A stretch of DNA of 64,000 nt from Rhodospirillales bacterium (GCA_027315365.1 DAHUYF010000079.1:1-64000), one strand, 5' to 3'. Counted from the stretch's first letter, positions 8,293-18,133 are shown. Numbers and translations are program-made. The notes: generated by a model not told the origin, from the letters alone.

Positions 8293-9421
8293 ACCCATCG
8301 GCCCGCTTCCGCAGCAGGAACTCGCGGCCTTTCTTGACCAGCGGGTTGCCGTCATAGGCGACGATGTCGGAGGTCGCGTAGGTCTCGGTCCAGAGCTCCG
8401 GCAGGTAGGAGCCGGTGCCGACCACGTCGATGGGCGCGCCCGCCACCGACATCATGCGGCATTTGGCCGGGGTAAAGCCGGAGCTGGCGACGATCCGGAC
8501 CTTGGGGAAGCCCGCGGCATCAAGGCGCTGACGGACATGCCAGAGCGCGGCGGCGGTGACGCCGGTGCCGACGAGATAGCGCAGCTCCGCCTCGGTGCGG
8601 TAGCCGCGGATCGCCTGCGGCACATGCTTCTCCAGCACGTCGTAGCTGCGCGCGAGGTCGAGCTCCTCGATGTAGCGGCCGCCATGGGTGTCGAGGCGGA
8701 CGGAGAGCCGGCCGTTCTCGGCGAGCTTGGGAAAGCGGCGGCAGACGGCGAGCGCGTCGCTGACCTCGAGGCCGAAATAGTCGACCAGCACGGTGAGCGC
8801 CTCGTCGGGAAAGGCTTCGTGGAACATCTCGGCCGCGCGCACCGTCGAACCGGCATAGCCGATCAGCGCATGCGGCATGGTGCCCCGGCCCTTCTCGTTG
8901 CCGAAGAAGCGCGCGGTGGCGTCGGTGGCGTTGCCGACGAAGCCCACCGCACCGACCTCGCGCCGCGCGGCGGCCGAGCCGACCGACGCGGCATAGGCCA
9001 TCATCTCGGCCATCTCGGCGCCGGCGCAGTGCCGCGCATCCATGGCGAGGAACGCCGTCTTCGGCAGGTCGACGCACATGGCATAGGCGTTGTAGGCGGC
9101 AACGCAGGCGGGGCCGAGCTTCTGCAGATAGACCGTCTCGAGATCGACCAGGTGATAGAGCGAACCCGAGAGATAGAGCAGCGGCTCGCCGGCGCCGACC
9201 CAATCGCCTTCGGCGTAATTGAACTCGATGGCGAATTTGGTCTGCCGCTCCGCCGCCATCGCCTCGAGGAAATCGACCATCAGCTGCGGCGTGCAGATCA
9301 CCGGCCGGCGCATGAAGATGGCATAGGTCACCTCCCGGTCGCCGAAGCGGCGGACGACTTCCTTGGTGCGCAGGAAGTAGGCGTCGGTGAGGCGCGGCAA
9401 ATCCTTGGGATCGGGCTGCAT
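8291..9421 (-). CDS. pncB: Nicotinate phosphoribosyltransferase
   Basis: The 376-residue protein begins MQPDPKDLPRLTDAYF. It shows the family's RLDTHGGRYIEEL segment and a GNATDATARFFG segment in the phosphoribosyltransferase barrel. It makes nicotinate mononucleotide from nicotinate and PRPP, the Preiss-Handler salvage step. The frame is open far upstream into aroG, but similarity begins at the ATG at 9421, which lies 20 bases after the aroG stop codon. nadE, the last step of the same pathway, is the next gene. Confidence 0.9.
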   Translation of the reverse strand: MQPDPKDLPRLTDAYFLRTKEVVRRFGDREVTYAIFMRRPVICTPQLMVDFLEAMAAERQTKFAIEFNYAEGDWVGAGEPLLYLSGSLYHLVDLETVYLQKLGPACVAAYNAYAMCVDLPKTAFLAMDARHCAGAEMAEMMAYAASVGSAAARREVGAVGFVGNATDATARFFGNEKGRGTMPHALIGYAGSTVRAAEMFHEAFPDEALTVLVDYFGLEVSDALAVCRRFPKLAENGRLSVRLDTHGGRYIEELDLARSYDVLEKHVPQAIRGYRTEAELRYLVGTGVTAAALWHVRQRLDAAGFPKVRIVASSGFTPAKCRMMSVAGAPIDVVGTGSYLPELWTETYATSDIVAYDGNPLVKKGREFLLRKRADG

Positions 9422-9441
9422 CGCGAATGTCCGGCCGGCGT

Positions 9442-10827
9442 TCAGGAGGCGATGGCGGCGCGCCGCCGCACCTCGCCCACGCGCTTCTTCTTGAGCGCCT
9501 CGGCGATGAGGAAGGCGAGCTCCAGCGCCTGGCTGGCGTTGAGCCGGGGATCGCAATGGGTGTGGTAGCGGTCGCCGAGCGAGGTCTCGGTGATCGCCTG
9601 CGCGCCGCCGATGCATTCCGTGACGTCCTGGCCGGTCATCTCGAAATGCACGCCGCCGGCATAGCTGCCCTCGGCGTCGTGCACCGCGAAGAAGCCCTTG
9701 ACCTCGGCAAGGACGCGATCGACCGAGCGCGTCTTGTAGCCGACCGAGGAGGTCACGGTGTTGCCGTGCATGGGATCGCAGCACCACACCACCTTGCGCC
9801 CTTCGCGCGCCACGGCGCGGATGAGTGCCGGCAGCTTCGCCTCGACCTTGTCGGCGCCCATGCGGGCGATCAGGGTGAGGCGTCCCGGCTCGTTCTCGGG
9901 ATTGAGGATGTCGATCAGCCGCAGCAGATCGGCGGGGTCGAGCGACGGTCCGCATTTCAGCCCGATCGGGTTCTTGACGCCGCGCAGGAACTCGACATGC
10001 GCGCCATCGGCCTGGCGCGTGCGATCGCCGATCCACAGCATGTGCGCCGAGCAGTCGTACCAGTCGCCGCTGGTGCTGTCGATGCGGGTCAGCGCCTGTT
10101 CATAGGGCAGCAGCAGCGCCTCATGCGAGGTGAAGAGATCGGTCTCGCGGATCTGCGGCGTCGTCTCCGAGGTGAGGCCGCACGCCGCCATGAAGTCGAG
10201 CGTCTCGGTCAGCCGGTCGGCGAGCTCCTGATAGCGGCCGCCCGCCGGGCTTTCGGCGACGAAGCCCTGGTTCCAGCTGTGCACGCGGTGGAGATCGGCA
10301 TAGCCGCCCTGGGCGAAGGCACGCAGCAGGTTCAAGGTCGCCGCCGCCTGGCTGAAGGCCTGCAGCATGCGCCGCGGGTCGGGGGTGCGCGCCGCCGCGG
10401 TGAACTCCATGCCGTTGACGATGTCGCCGCGATAGGCCGGCAGGGTCACGCCGTTCTGCGTCTCCTCGTCGGCGCTGCGCGGCTTGGCGAACTGGCCGGC
10501 CATGCGGCTCACCTTCACCACCGGGCAGGCGGCGCCGTAGGTCAGCACGACCGCCATCTGCAGCAGCACGCGGAAGGTGTCGCGGATATTGTTCGGGTGG
10601 AACTCGGCGAAGCTCTCGGCGCAGTCGCCGCCCTGCAGCAGAAAGGCGCGGCCGCCCGCGACCGCGGCGAGGCTCTGCTTCAGCCGCCGCGCCTCGCCAG
10701 CGAAGACCAGCGGCGGGTAGTTGCGCAACGTCGCTTCGACCGCGGCCAGCGCCGCCTCGTCGGGATAGTCCGGCAGCTGCCGGATCGGCTTGCCCCGCCA
10801 GCCGTCGGGGGTCCATTTCTGCGCCAT
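9442..10827 (-). CDS. aroG: 3-deoxy-7-phosphoheptulonate synthase, class II
   Basis: The 461-residue length and the motifs [14 protein letters not shown] near the N-terminus and [11 protein letters not shown] identify the class II (plant and mycobacterial type) DAHP synthase. It condenses phosphoenolpyruvate with erythrose 4-phosphate at the start of the shikimate pathway. It is first in the long leftward run, directly ahead of pncB. aroQ of the same pathway lies elsewhere in the window at 35.5 kb. Confidence 0.95.
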   Translation of the reverse strand: MAQKWTPDGWRGKPIRQLPDYPDEAALAAVEATLRNYPPLVFAGEARRLKQSLAAVAGGRAFLLQGGDCAESFAEFHPNNIRDTFRVLLQMAVVLTYGAACPVVKVSRMAGQFAKPRSADEETQNGVTLPAYRGDIVNGMEFTAAARTPDPRRMLQAFSQAAATLNLLRAFAQGGYADLHRVHSWNQGFVAESPAGGRYQELADRLTETLDFMAACGLTSETTPQIRETDLFTSHEALLLPYEQALTRIDSTSGDWYDCSAHMLWIGDRTRQADGAHVEFLRGVKNPIGLKCGPSLDPADLLRLIDILNPENEPGRLTLIARMGADKVEAKLPALIRAVAREGRKVVWCCDPMHGNTVTSSVGYKTRSVDRVLAEVKGFFAVHDAEGSYAGGVHFEMTGQDVTECIGGAQAITETSLGDRYHTHCDPRLNASQALELAFLIAEALKKKRVGEVRRRAAIAS

Positions 10828-11052
10828 CGAAGCCTCGCGAACCTACGCAAGAACGCGTTCCAACCCCAGGAATATCCGGTTCTTCCCGGGAATGCCAGCC
10901 TCGCCCGGCAGATCGCCGGAACCCGGCCGCCGCAGGATTGCCTTGCTCGACGCCAGTCTAGCACCAATCCAGGCCAAGAGGATGGCCGGCGGCGCTGCGG
11001 GCCAGCCATGCGCCGGCGTAGAATGGCCGTCGTCCCTTGCCGAGGCATCGCC

Positions 11053-11481
11053 ATGAAGCTCTATCTGGCTGGTCCGCTCTTCACCGTCGCCGAGCGCGAT
11101 TTCAACCTGGGTCTCGCCCGCAAGCTGCGGCGGCTCGGCCATGAGGTGTGGTTGCCGCAGGAGAAAGAGCAGCGCCGCAAGACCGCCCGCACCATCTTCC
11201 GCGAGGATGTCGCAGGGATCGACTGGGCCGAAGCGGTGGTTGCCAACATGGATGGGCCTGACCCGGATTCCGGCACCTGCTGGGAGTGCGGCTACGCCTA
11301 TGGCAAGAAGCCGATCCTTCTGTTCCGCACCGATTTCCGCATCGGCGCCGAGCATCGCGACGCGCCCTACAATCTGATGCTGACGGAATCGGCGACGCGG
11401 CGGATCGAGCTGCCCTTCACCGATCTCGACACCCTCGCCAAACGCCTCCATCGCGAACTCGCCAAACTGCGCCGGCGATAG
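11053..11481 (+). CDS. Nucleoside 2-deoxyribosyltransferase
   Basis: A small cytoplasmic protein of 142 residues starting MKLYLAGPLF, typical of the family. The substrate-binding segment MDGPDPDSGT (66-75) precedes the glutamate E78 in CWECGYAYG, which aligns with the catalytic nucleophile. The family exchanges the base on 2'-deoxyribonucleosides, or hydrolyses them in some members. The next gene in the same direction, 87 bases on, is an adenosine deaminase-like lipoprotein, so both handle nucleosides. Substrate preference cannot be read from the sequence. Confidence 0.85.
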   Translation: MKLYLAGPLFTVAERDFNLGLARKLRRLGHEVWLPQEKEQRRKTARTIFREDVAGIDWAEAVVANMDGPDPDSGTCWECGYAYGKKPILLFRTDFRIGAEHRDAPYNLMLTESATRRIELPFTDLDTLAKRLHRELAKLRRR

Positions 11482-11568
11482 CTCGCCCCTGTACAACAAA
11501 TAAGTGTTGCGGACACGCATCGCCGCCTCCGGCATGCTGCCGCCGCAGCCGCCGCTGGAGTTCCTTGC

Positions 11569-13158
11569 ATGACCGCCCGGCTCCTCGCCGCGATCGCCGC
11601 CGCCCTTCTCGTCTCCTGTGCCGCCTCCATCCCCACCGCGCCCCTCCCGGTCGCCCCCGCTGCGACGGCATCCGCGCCTGGGCCGGCGGTCGGCGCCCCC
11701 GAGAGCCCCGCCGAGCAGCGCGTCGCGCATTACGTCGAGGCGATCCGCGGCACGCCGCCGCTGCTCGCCGCCTTCCTGCGGCGCATGCCCAAAGGCGGCG
11801 ATCTCCACAATCATCTCTCCGGCGCGGTCTATGCCGAGAGCTATATCGCCTGGGCGGCGGCTGACGGCCTCTGCGTCGAGCGGGCGGCGATGGCGCTCGT
11901 GCCGCCGCCCTGCACCGCGCCGCAGGCGTTTCCGGCGGCGCAGATCTATCGCGACGGCGCGGTCTATTCCGCGCTGATCGACGCGCTGTCGATGCGCGAC
12001 TTCGTGGCGGGACCGCAATCGGGCCATGACCACTTCTTCGCCGCCTTCGCCAAATTCGGCGCCGCCGGCGAGCGGCGCGGCGCCGACATGCTGGCGGAGG
12101 CGGTCGCGCGCGCCGGCGAGGAGAACGTCTCCTATGTCGAGCTGATGACCTCGCCCGGGATGGGCGCGGCACGCAAGATCGGCGCCGCCATCGGCTGGGA
12201 CGAGGATCTCGCCCGCCTCGCCGCCAAGATGAAGGCGGCGGGGCTGGAGGAGGTCGTGCCGGCGGTGCGGCGCGACCTCGACCAGGTCGAGGCCGGCATG
12301 CGCCGGCGGCTCGGCTGCGGCACCGTCGCCGCCAGGCCCGGCTGCGCGGTGTCGGTGCGCTATCTCGCGCAGGTGATCCGCACCTTCCCGCCGGAGCAGG
12401 TCTTCGCCCAGTCGCTGCTCGCCTTCGAGCTGGCCCGGGCCGATCCGCGCGTCGTCGGGCTCAATCTGGTGGCGCCCGAGGACGATCCCGTCACCTTGCA
12501 CGACTACACCCGGCAGATGCGCATCCTCGGCTTCCTCGGCCGGGAGATGCCCGAGGTGGAGCTCTCCCTCCACGCCGGCGAGCTGGCGCCGGGACTGGTG
12601 CCGCCGGAGCAGCTCCGCTTCCATATCCGCCAGGCGGTCGAGATCGCCGGGGCGCGCCGCATCGGCCACGGCGTCGACGTGCTCGACGAGGACGACCCCT
12701 GGGGCCTGCTCAAGGAGATGGCGGAGCGGCGGATCCTGGTCGAGATCAACCTCACCAGCAACGCCGAGATCCTCGGCGTCAGCGGCGACCGCCATCCCTT
12801 CGACAGCTATCGCCGCTTCGGCGTGCCGCTGGCGCTGTCGACCGATGACGAAGGCGTGTCGCGCGGCGACCTGACGCAGGAATATCTACGCGCCGCGCTC
12901 AGCTATCGCCTGGGATACGGCGAACTCAAGACGCTGGCGCGCAACAGCCTCGAATACGCCTTCCTGCCGGGCGAGAGCCTGTGGCGCTCGACCGCGCCGT
13001 TCGCGCCGCGCGAGGCCTGCGCCGAGGTCACGCCCGGCGCAGGCACGCCTGGCGCCACCTGCGCCGCCTTTCTCGCCGGCAGCGAAAAAGCCCGCACACA
13101 ATGGCGGCTCGAGGCGGAATTCGCCGAATTCGAGGCGCTGCCCTGGGCCGGACCCTAG
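11569..13158 (+). CDS. Adenosine deaminase family lipoprotein, exported
   Basis: The 529-residue protein begins with a lipoprotein signal ending in LVSC (C17), then a low-complexity Ala/Pro linker (18-45). The metal-dependent deaminase barrel follows: H80-N-H82 in GDLHNHLSG, H335-A-G-E338, H367 in RIGHGVD, and the aspartates D426-D427 in STDDEG. All expected zinc ligands and catalytic residues of adenosine deaminases are in place. Bacterial adenosine deaminases are usually cytoplasmic and about 330-350 residues; this longer, lipid-anchored form would act in the periplasm or at the surface. Specificity for adenosine is inferred from the family. Confidence 0.87.
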   Translation: MTARLLAAIAAALLVSCAASIPTAPLPVAPAATASAPGPAVGAPESPAEQRVAHYVEAIRGTPPLLAAFLRRMPKGGDLHNHLSGAVYAESYIAWAAADGLCVERAAMALVPPPCTAPQAFPAAQIYRDGAVYSALIDALSMRDFVAGPQSGHDHFFAAFAKFGAAGERRGADMLAEAVARAGEENVSYVELMTSPGMGAARKIGAAIGWDEDLARLAAKMKAAGLEEVVPAVRRDLDQVEAGMRRRLGCGTVAARPGCAVSVRYLAQVIRTFPPEQVFAQSLLAFELARADPRVVGLNLVAPEDDPVTLHDYTRQMRILGFLGREMPEVELSLHAGELAPGLVPPEQLRFHIRQAVEIAGARRIGHGVDVLDEDDPWGLLKEMAERRILVEINLTSNAEILGVSGDRHPFDSYRRFGVPLALSTDDEGVSRGDLTQEYLRAALSYRLGYGELKTLARNSLEYAFLPGESLWRSTAPFAPREACAEVTPGAGTPGATCAAFLAGSEKARTQWRLEAEFAEFEALPWAGP

Positions 13159-13259
13159 ACCGGATTTCTCGAACCAAGTGTCGAAATCGAATCGGGCCGA
13201 ACGTCATGGAGGTGGCGGCGCGCGCGTGCCGGCCGGTTTTGTCCCAAGTAGAGGAGCCG

Positions 13260-13349
13260 ATGCGATATGAGATCAGATTGCGTGAGATATCCAGACCCGC
13301 GCCACGCAAGAGGGAGCGGCGTATGGCACCCATGCCCCATTCGGCGTAG
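13260..13349 (+). CDS. Possible small basic peptide (29 aa)
   Basis: An ATG with GAGGAG four bases upstream opens a 29-residue frame rich in arginine (MRYEIRLREISRP...), ending TAG. It lies alone in the 242-base gap between the deaminase and the MFS gene. I recognise no family; the only support is the ribosome-binding site. The rest of the gap shows nothing notable. Confidence 0.2.
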   Translation: MRYEIRLREISRPAPRKRERRMAPMPHSA

Positions 13350-13400
13350 AGCAACGCCCGCCGATCTGCTTTAACCGGCCGCCACATCACCGAGGCCGCC

Positions 13401-14897
13401 TTGCCCGACCACGCCGCCCTGCCCGCCGCACCGCCGGCGCTGACCGCCGCGCGCCGCCGCTGGATCATGACCGCGGCAATGATGGCAATGTTCATGGCCG
13501 CGGTGGAGAGCACCATCGTCTCCACCGCCATGCCGACCATCGTCGCGACGCTGGGCGATTTCCATCTGCTGAGCTGGGTGTTCGCGGCCTATCTGCTGAC
13601 CCAGGCGGTGACCATCCCGGTCTATGGCCGGCTCGCCGACCTCTATGGCCGCAAGCGCGTGCTGATCATCGGCTCCGGCGTGTTCCTCATGGGCTCGGCG
13701 CTGTGCGGCTTCGCCTGGAACATGCCGGCGCTCATCGCCTTCCGCGGGCTGCAGGGGCTCGGCGCCGGCGCGATCATGCCGGTTGCCACCACCATCGTCG
13801 GCGACATCTATTCGCCGACCGAGCGCGGCCGCGTGCAGGGCGCGATCTCCAGCCTCTGGGGGGTCGCGGCCGTTACCGGCCCGCTGCTCGGCGCCTTCCT
13901 GGTGCAGCAGGTCGGCTGGCCCACCGTGTTCTGGGTCAATCTGCCGGTCGGCGTCGCGTCGATCCTGGTCCTGGTGCTGGCGCTCCGCGAGCAGCGGCCG
14001 CCGCGGCCGCACAGCGTCGACTATCTGGGATCGCTGCTGCTGATGACGGCATCGAGCGCGCTGATCCTGGCGCTGGTGCAGGCGGGCCGGCTCGGCGCCG
14101 GCGCGCTGGCGGCGCTGCTGGCGATCGCCGTGCTGGCGCTAGCGATCCTCATCCGCCACGAGCGGCGCCATCCGGAGCCGATGATGCCGCTGGAGCTGTG
14201 GCGGCTGCGCATCATCGTCGCGGTCAATACCGGCGCCTTCGCCATTGGCGCGGTGATGATGGCGACGGTCGTCTTCGTGCCGACCTATGTCCAGGGGGTG
14301 ATGGGAGGAAGCGCCCTCCTCGCCGGCTTCGCGCTCGCCGCCATGTCGATGGGCTGGCCACTCGGCAGCACGCTCGCCGGCCGCCTGGTCAACCGCAGCT
14401 CCTACCGCGCCATGGCGGCCGCGGGCGGCGCCGGGCTGGTGCTGGGCGCGGCGCTGCTGGTTGCCATGAATCCCGCGCGCGGCCCGCTCTGGGCGGGAAG
14501 CGCCGCTTTCCTCACCGGCCTCGGCATGGGCTTCGGCAATACCGGCGTGATACTGGCGGCGCAGTCGAGCGTCCCGTTTCGCCAGCGTGGCGTCGCCACC
14601 TCGATGGGCCTCTTCATGCGCATGCTCGGGCAATCGGTCGGCGCCGCCATTTTCGGCGGCATCCTCAATCTCAGTCTGGCGCAGCGGCTGCCCGGCGCCG
14701 GCGACGTGGTCGAACGGCTGATGGAGCCGAGCCAGCGTGCGGGTCTCGGGGCCGAAGCCACCGCCCGGCTGGCGCAGGCGGTGGCGGCGGCGCTGCATCA
14801 GGTCTATCTCGTGACCGGCCTGCTCGCGCTGGCGGCGCTGTGCCTCGCGCTGCTGTTCCCGGCAGGGATCAATCCCCATCACGGCCGGGAGGACTGA
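13401..14897 (+). CDS. MFS transporter, DHA2 (EmrB/QacA) family, 14 transmembrane segments
   Basis: The 498-residue protein has the 14-helix layout of drug:H+ antiporter family 2. Near the N-terminus RRRWIMTAAMMAMFMAAVES opens helix 1, and the loop motif GRLADLYGRKR follows helix 2. Members export drugs, dyes or metabolites using the proton gradient. The start is a TTG at 13401 with GAGG eight bases before it; an internal ATG at 13467 would cut into helix 1. No regulator gene is adjacent. The substrate is unknown. Confidence 0.88.
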   Translation: MPDHAALPAAPPALTAARRRWIMTAAMMAMFMAAVESTIVSTAMPTIVATLGDFHLLSWVFAAYLLTQAVTIPVYGRLADLYGRKRVLIIGSGVFLMGSALCGFAWNMPALIAFRGLQGLGAGAIMPVATTIVGDIYSPTERGRVQGAISSLWGVAAVTGPLLGAFLVQQVGWPTVFWVNLPVGVASILVLVLALREQRPPRPHSVDYLGSLLLMTASSALILALVQAGRLGAGALAALLAIAVLALAILIRHERRHPEPMMPLELWRLRIIVAVNTGAFAIGAVMMATVVFVPTYVQGVMGGSALLAGFALAAMSMGWPLGSTLAGRLVNRSSYRAMAAAGGAGLVLGAALLVAMNPARGPLWAGSAAFLTGLGMGFGNTGVILAAQSSVPFRQRGVATSMGLFMRMLGQSVGAAIFGGILNLSLAQRLPGAGDVVERLMEPSQRAGLGAEATARLAQAVAAALHQVYLVTGLLALAALCLALLFPAGINPHHGRED

Positions 14898-14999
14898 CCC
14901 GGCGCCGGGCTGGTCCTATGGCACCGCATAGCAGCCATGCCCACCGCCGGCGCCGCCGTCATGATAGACTGGCGCCGGGCAATCAAGGGGTTGCAGAGC

Positions 15000-16229
15000 A
15001 TGGCGGCGCTGGCCGAATCGCAACGCGGCGAGCGGGATGTCGCGGTCATATCGCTGGTCGGCATCGCGCATTACATGAGCCATGTGCTGCAGCTGGCGCT
15101 GCCGCCGCTCTTCCCCATCCTGCATGCCGGCTTCGGCGTGAGCTTCACCGAGCTCGGCGCCTTCGTCACGCTGTTCTATCTCGCTTCCGGCCTCGGCCAG
15201 ACGGCAGCGGGCGTGCTGGTCGACCGCTACGGCGCCCCCCGGCTTCTGGCGGCCGGGCTGACGCTGCTGTCGGGCTCGATCGCGCTTGCCGGCCTCGCCG
15301 GGTCCTACTGGATGCTGCTGCCGCTGGCGCCGATCGCCGGGCTCGGCAACAGTATCTTCCATCCTGCCGATCTCTCGATCCTGAGCCACCGCGTCAGCGA
15401 ACGGCGGCTCGGGCGCGCCTATGCGGTGCATGGCCTTTCGGGCTCGCTGGGATACGCCACCTCGCCGGTGCTGGTAACGCTGCTGGCGGCCTACGCCAAC
15501 TGGCATGTGGCGCTGGGCGCCGTCGGCCTGATCGGCCTCGCCGCCGCCGCCGTCATCTTCGCCCGCCTCCCGCTGCTCGATTACCCCCCCGCCGCGTCCC
15601 CCGCCGCCGGCGCGGCGCGGCGCACGCCCTATCTGCAGCTCATCGGCCAGCCGGTGGTGCTGATGGCGTTCGGCTATTTCGCCATGACCTCCTTTGCCGG
15701 CTCGGGCATGCAGACCTTTTCCATCGCCGCACTCACCTCGGGCTATGGACTCGCGCTCCATGCGGCGACGCTCGCCCTGACCGGCTATCTCATCGGCAGC
15801 GCCCTCGGCATGGTCGCCGGCGGCTTTCTCGCCGACCATACCCAGCGCCACGACCGCGTGGCGATGACCGGCATCGCGTTCGCGGCGCTGCTGATGCTGA
15901 GCATCGCGGTGCTGCCGGCGGTCGCCGCCTTCATGCTGCCGATCACGATCATGGCCGGCATGGCCAATGGCGCCACCGGCCCGTCGCGCGATGTGCTGGT
16001 GCGCCGGGCCGCCGCCGGCGTCGGCACCGGCAGCGTCTTCGGCTTCGTCTATTCCGGCTTCGACCTCGGCTCCTCGACCGCGCCGCTGCTGTTCGGGGTG
16101 CTGCTCGACCATGGCGCGCCGCATGCCATCTTCCTGGCGATCGGCTTGTCCTTCGCGCTCGCGGCGCCGACGGTCATGCAAGTGCGCCAGCGCATCGCCG
16201 CGCGCGCCCAGCCGACCGCGGCGGAATAG
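15000..16229 (+). CDS. MFS transporter, fosmidomycin-resistance (Fsr)-like
   Basis: A membrane protein of 409 residues with 12 predicted helices. The N-terminal segment VISLVGIAHYMSHVLQLALP resembles the first helix of the Fsr subfamily. The frame is open from an ATG at 14937, but that codon has no ribosome-binding site; the ATG at 15000 has AAGGGG ten bases upstream and fits family starts. It follows the DHA2 exporter on the same strand. Fsr relatives export antibiotics or small metabolites; the substrate here is not known. Confidence 0.85.
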   Translation: MAALAESQRGERDVAVISLVGIAHYMSHVLQLALPPLFPILHAGFGVSFTELGAFVTLFYLASGLGQTAAGVLVDRYGAPRLLAAGLTLLSGSIALAGLAGSYWMLLPLAPIAGLGNSIFHPADLSILSHRVSERRLGRAYAVHGLSGSLGYATSPVLVTLLAAYANWHVALGAVGLIGLAAAAVIFARLPLLDYPPAASPAAGAARRTPYLQLIGQPVVLMAFGYFAMTSFAGSGMQTFSIAALTSGYGLALHAATLALTGYLIGSALGMVAGGFLADHTQRHDRVAMTGIAFAALLMLSIAVLPAVAAFMLPITIMAGMANGATGPSRDVLVRRAAAGVGTGSVFGFVYSGFDLGSSTAPLLFGVLLDHGAPHAIFLAIGLSFALAAPTVMQVRQRIAARAQPTAAE

Positions 16230-16230
16230 C

Positions 16231-16686
16231 TCACTCGTCCAGGCGCTGCTCCGCGCGCATGCGCGCGACGATGGGTTCGCGCACTTTGCGCCGCTCGTCG
16301 TCCGGGGCGGCAGATCGCAGGCGTGGAGCCCGTGCAGCGCCAACAACATCCCCGGGACAGCATCGCCGGGAGCCCTGCCGCCAACCGAGGCCGGCCAGGG
16401 GAATCTCCGCCCCTGAGCGAGCGGCGGACGCGGCTCCCCGTCCGAGTTTGCCACAAGACACTCCCACGCCGCCAACGCCCGCGCCGGCAATGCCGCACCG
16501 GTGCCGGGTGTGCCGCCGGCTCAGCGCAACGTCGAGCAACGCAGCCTCATAGCGCTCGCTTGCCAGGAGGCGCCGCGCTGCGGCGCCGTCCGTGGCCTGA
16601 TCGACGGCATAGCCGCTCTCCGTGAGATAGGACTGGATGAGATCGCGGACATCGACGCGATCGTCCACCACCAGGATCCGTCGCAC
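16231..16686 (-). pseudogene. Decayed response-regulator receiver gene
   Basis: The first 55 codons are an intact receiver N-terminus: ILVVDD with acidic residues D8-D9 and the phospho-acceptor D52 in ALLDVAL. After codon 55 the reading frame loses the family pattern. Pieces that resemble the rest of a receiver (GGTPGT..., ...SGKLGR..., RFPW...) appear in different frames, suggesting several small indels. The frame still runs open to codon 151 with an unrelated arginine-rich tail. I read it as a single-domain receiver turned into a pseudogene. A sequencing error could also cause one shift, but more than one frame change seems needed. Confidence 0.6.
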
Positions 16687-16756
16687 GCTCCCCCCTTATG
16701 CCAAGCGCCGCCCGCCAGAAATCATATCAAGCCGGAACTTCAAGGCGTTGTAGGCG

Positions 16757-18133
16757 CTACTCCGCAGCCGCGGCCTTGGGCTCCGGCACCTTGTCGCGCA
16801 TGGTGACGAACTCCTCGGCGGCGGTCGGGTGGATGCCGATCGTCTGGTCGAATTGCCGTTTGGTCGCGCCGCATTTCAGTGCGATGGCAAGGCCCTGGAT
16901 GATCTCCGGCGCATCGGCGCCGAGCATGTGGCAGCCAAGCACTCGGTCGCTCTGGCGGTCGACCACCAGTTTCATCATCGTGCGCTCCTCGCGTCCGGAG
17001 AGCGTGTGCTTCATCGGCCGAAAGCGGGTGCGGTAGATGTCGACCGCGCCGTGGCGCCGGCGTGCCTCGCGCTCGGTGAGGCCGACGGTGCCGATCGGCG
17101 GCTGGCTGAAGACCGCGGTGGCAATGTCGCGGTGGTCGATCTGGATCGGGTTGTCGTTGAACAGCGTCTCGGCCAGCGCGCGCCCTTCGGCGATCGCCAC
17201 CGGCGTCAGGTTGAGCCGGTTGGTGACGTCGCCGATCGCGTAGATGTGCGGCACGCTGCTGCGCGACCGGTCGTCGACCACCACGGCCCGCTCCGCATCG
17301 AGCCGCACGCCGGCTTCCTCCAGGCCGATGCCGCGCGTGTTCGGCCGGCGGCCAGTCGCATACATCACGAGATCGGCCGAGAACGTCTCGCCCTGCGCCG
17401 TCGCAAGCTCGAAGCCGTGATCGCGCTTGTCGATGCCGGTGATTTGGCTGCGCGACCGGATCTCGATACCGCGCTGGCGCATCTCCTGCGCCAGGCAGAC
17501 GCGGATGTCGTCGTCGAAACCGCCAAGCAGTTCCTCGCCGCGGATGACGAGGCAGACTTCGGCGCCGAGGCCGTTGAAGATGCCGGCGAACTCGACGGCG
17601 ATATAGCCGCCGCCGACGATGACGATGCGACGCGGCAGCGATGCGAGATCGAGCGCCTCGTTGGAGGTGATGGCGTGCTCGATGCCGCGAACCGCCGGCA
17701 GCACCGGATGAGCGCCGCTCGCCACCAGGATGTTGGCGGCTGTGTAACGCTTGCCCTCGACCTCGACGGTATGCGGATCGATCAGCCGGCCGCGGCCTTC
17801 GACGAGCCGCACGCCGGAATTCTTCAGAAGATCGCGATAGACGCCTTCGAGGCGGTCGATCTCCCGGTTCTTGGCGGCGATCAGCGTTGCCCAGTCATGC
17901 ACCGGCGGCGCCACGGTCCAGCCGAAGCCGGCGGCTTCGGCGAAGGCGTCGGCGAACTGCGCGCCGTAGACGAGCAGCTTCTTCGGCACGCAGCCGCGGA
18001 TGACGCAGGTGCCGCCGACGCGGCTGTCCTCGCAGATCGCCACCTTGGCGCCATAGGAGCCGGCGCGGCGCGAGGAGGCAACCCCGCCCGATCCGGCGCC
18101 GATGGTGAACATGTCGAAATCGTACTGGGCCAT
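16757..18133 (-). CDS. gor: Glutathione-disulfide reductase
   Basis: The 458-residue flavoprotein has the FAD-binding GAGSGG near residue 12, the redox pair C43-VIRG-C48, a second GGGYIAVEFAG nucleotide-binding loop, and the C-terminal IGIHPTAAEE with the catalytic His/Glu. It reduces glutathione disulfide with NADPH in the cytoplasm. The CVIRGC form is the one found in plant and alphaproteobacterial glutathione reductases, which separates it from dihydrolipoamide dehydrogenase. It is probably a single-gene unit. Confidence 0.95.
   Translation of the reverse strand: MAQYDFDMFTIGAGSGGVASSRRAGSYGAKVAICEDSRVGGTCVIRGCVPKKLLVYGAQFADAFAEAAGFGWTVAPPVHDWATLIAAKNREIDRLEGVYRDLLKNSGVRLVEGRGRLIDPHTVEVEGKRYTAANILVASGAHPVLPAVRGIEHAITSNEALDLASLPRRIVIVGGGYIAVEFAGIFNGLGAEVCLVIRGEELLGGFDDDIRVCLAQEMRQRGIEIRSRSQITGIDKRDHGFELATAQGETFSADLVMYATGRRPNTRGIGLEEAGVRLDAERAVVVDDRSRSSVPHIYAIGDVTNRLNLTPVAIAEGRALAETLFNDNPIQIDHRDIATAVFSQPPIGTVGLTEREARRRHGAVDIYRTRFRPMKHTLSGREERTMMKLVVDRQSDRVLGCHMLGADAPEIIQGLAIALKCGATKRQFDQTIGIHPTAAEEFVTMRDKVPEPKAAAAE

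Noticed and set aside
10883-10892. TTCCCGGGAA palindrome between aroG and the deoxyribosyltransferase
   Set aside because: Only 10 bases of GC-rich symmetry, expected by chance at this composition, and not placed relative to a promoter.
13703-16552. A plus-strand open frame of about 950 codons across both MFS genes
   Set aside because: It is in a shifted frame relative to two clear transporters, has arginine/glycine-rich composition and no membrane helices.
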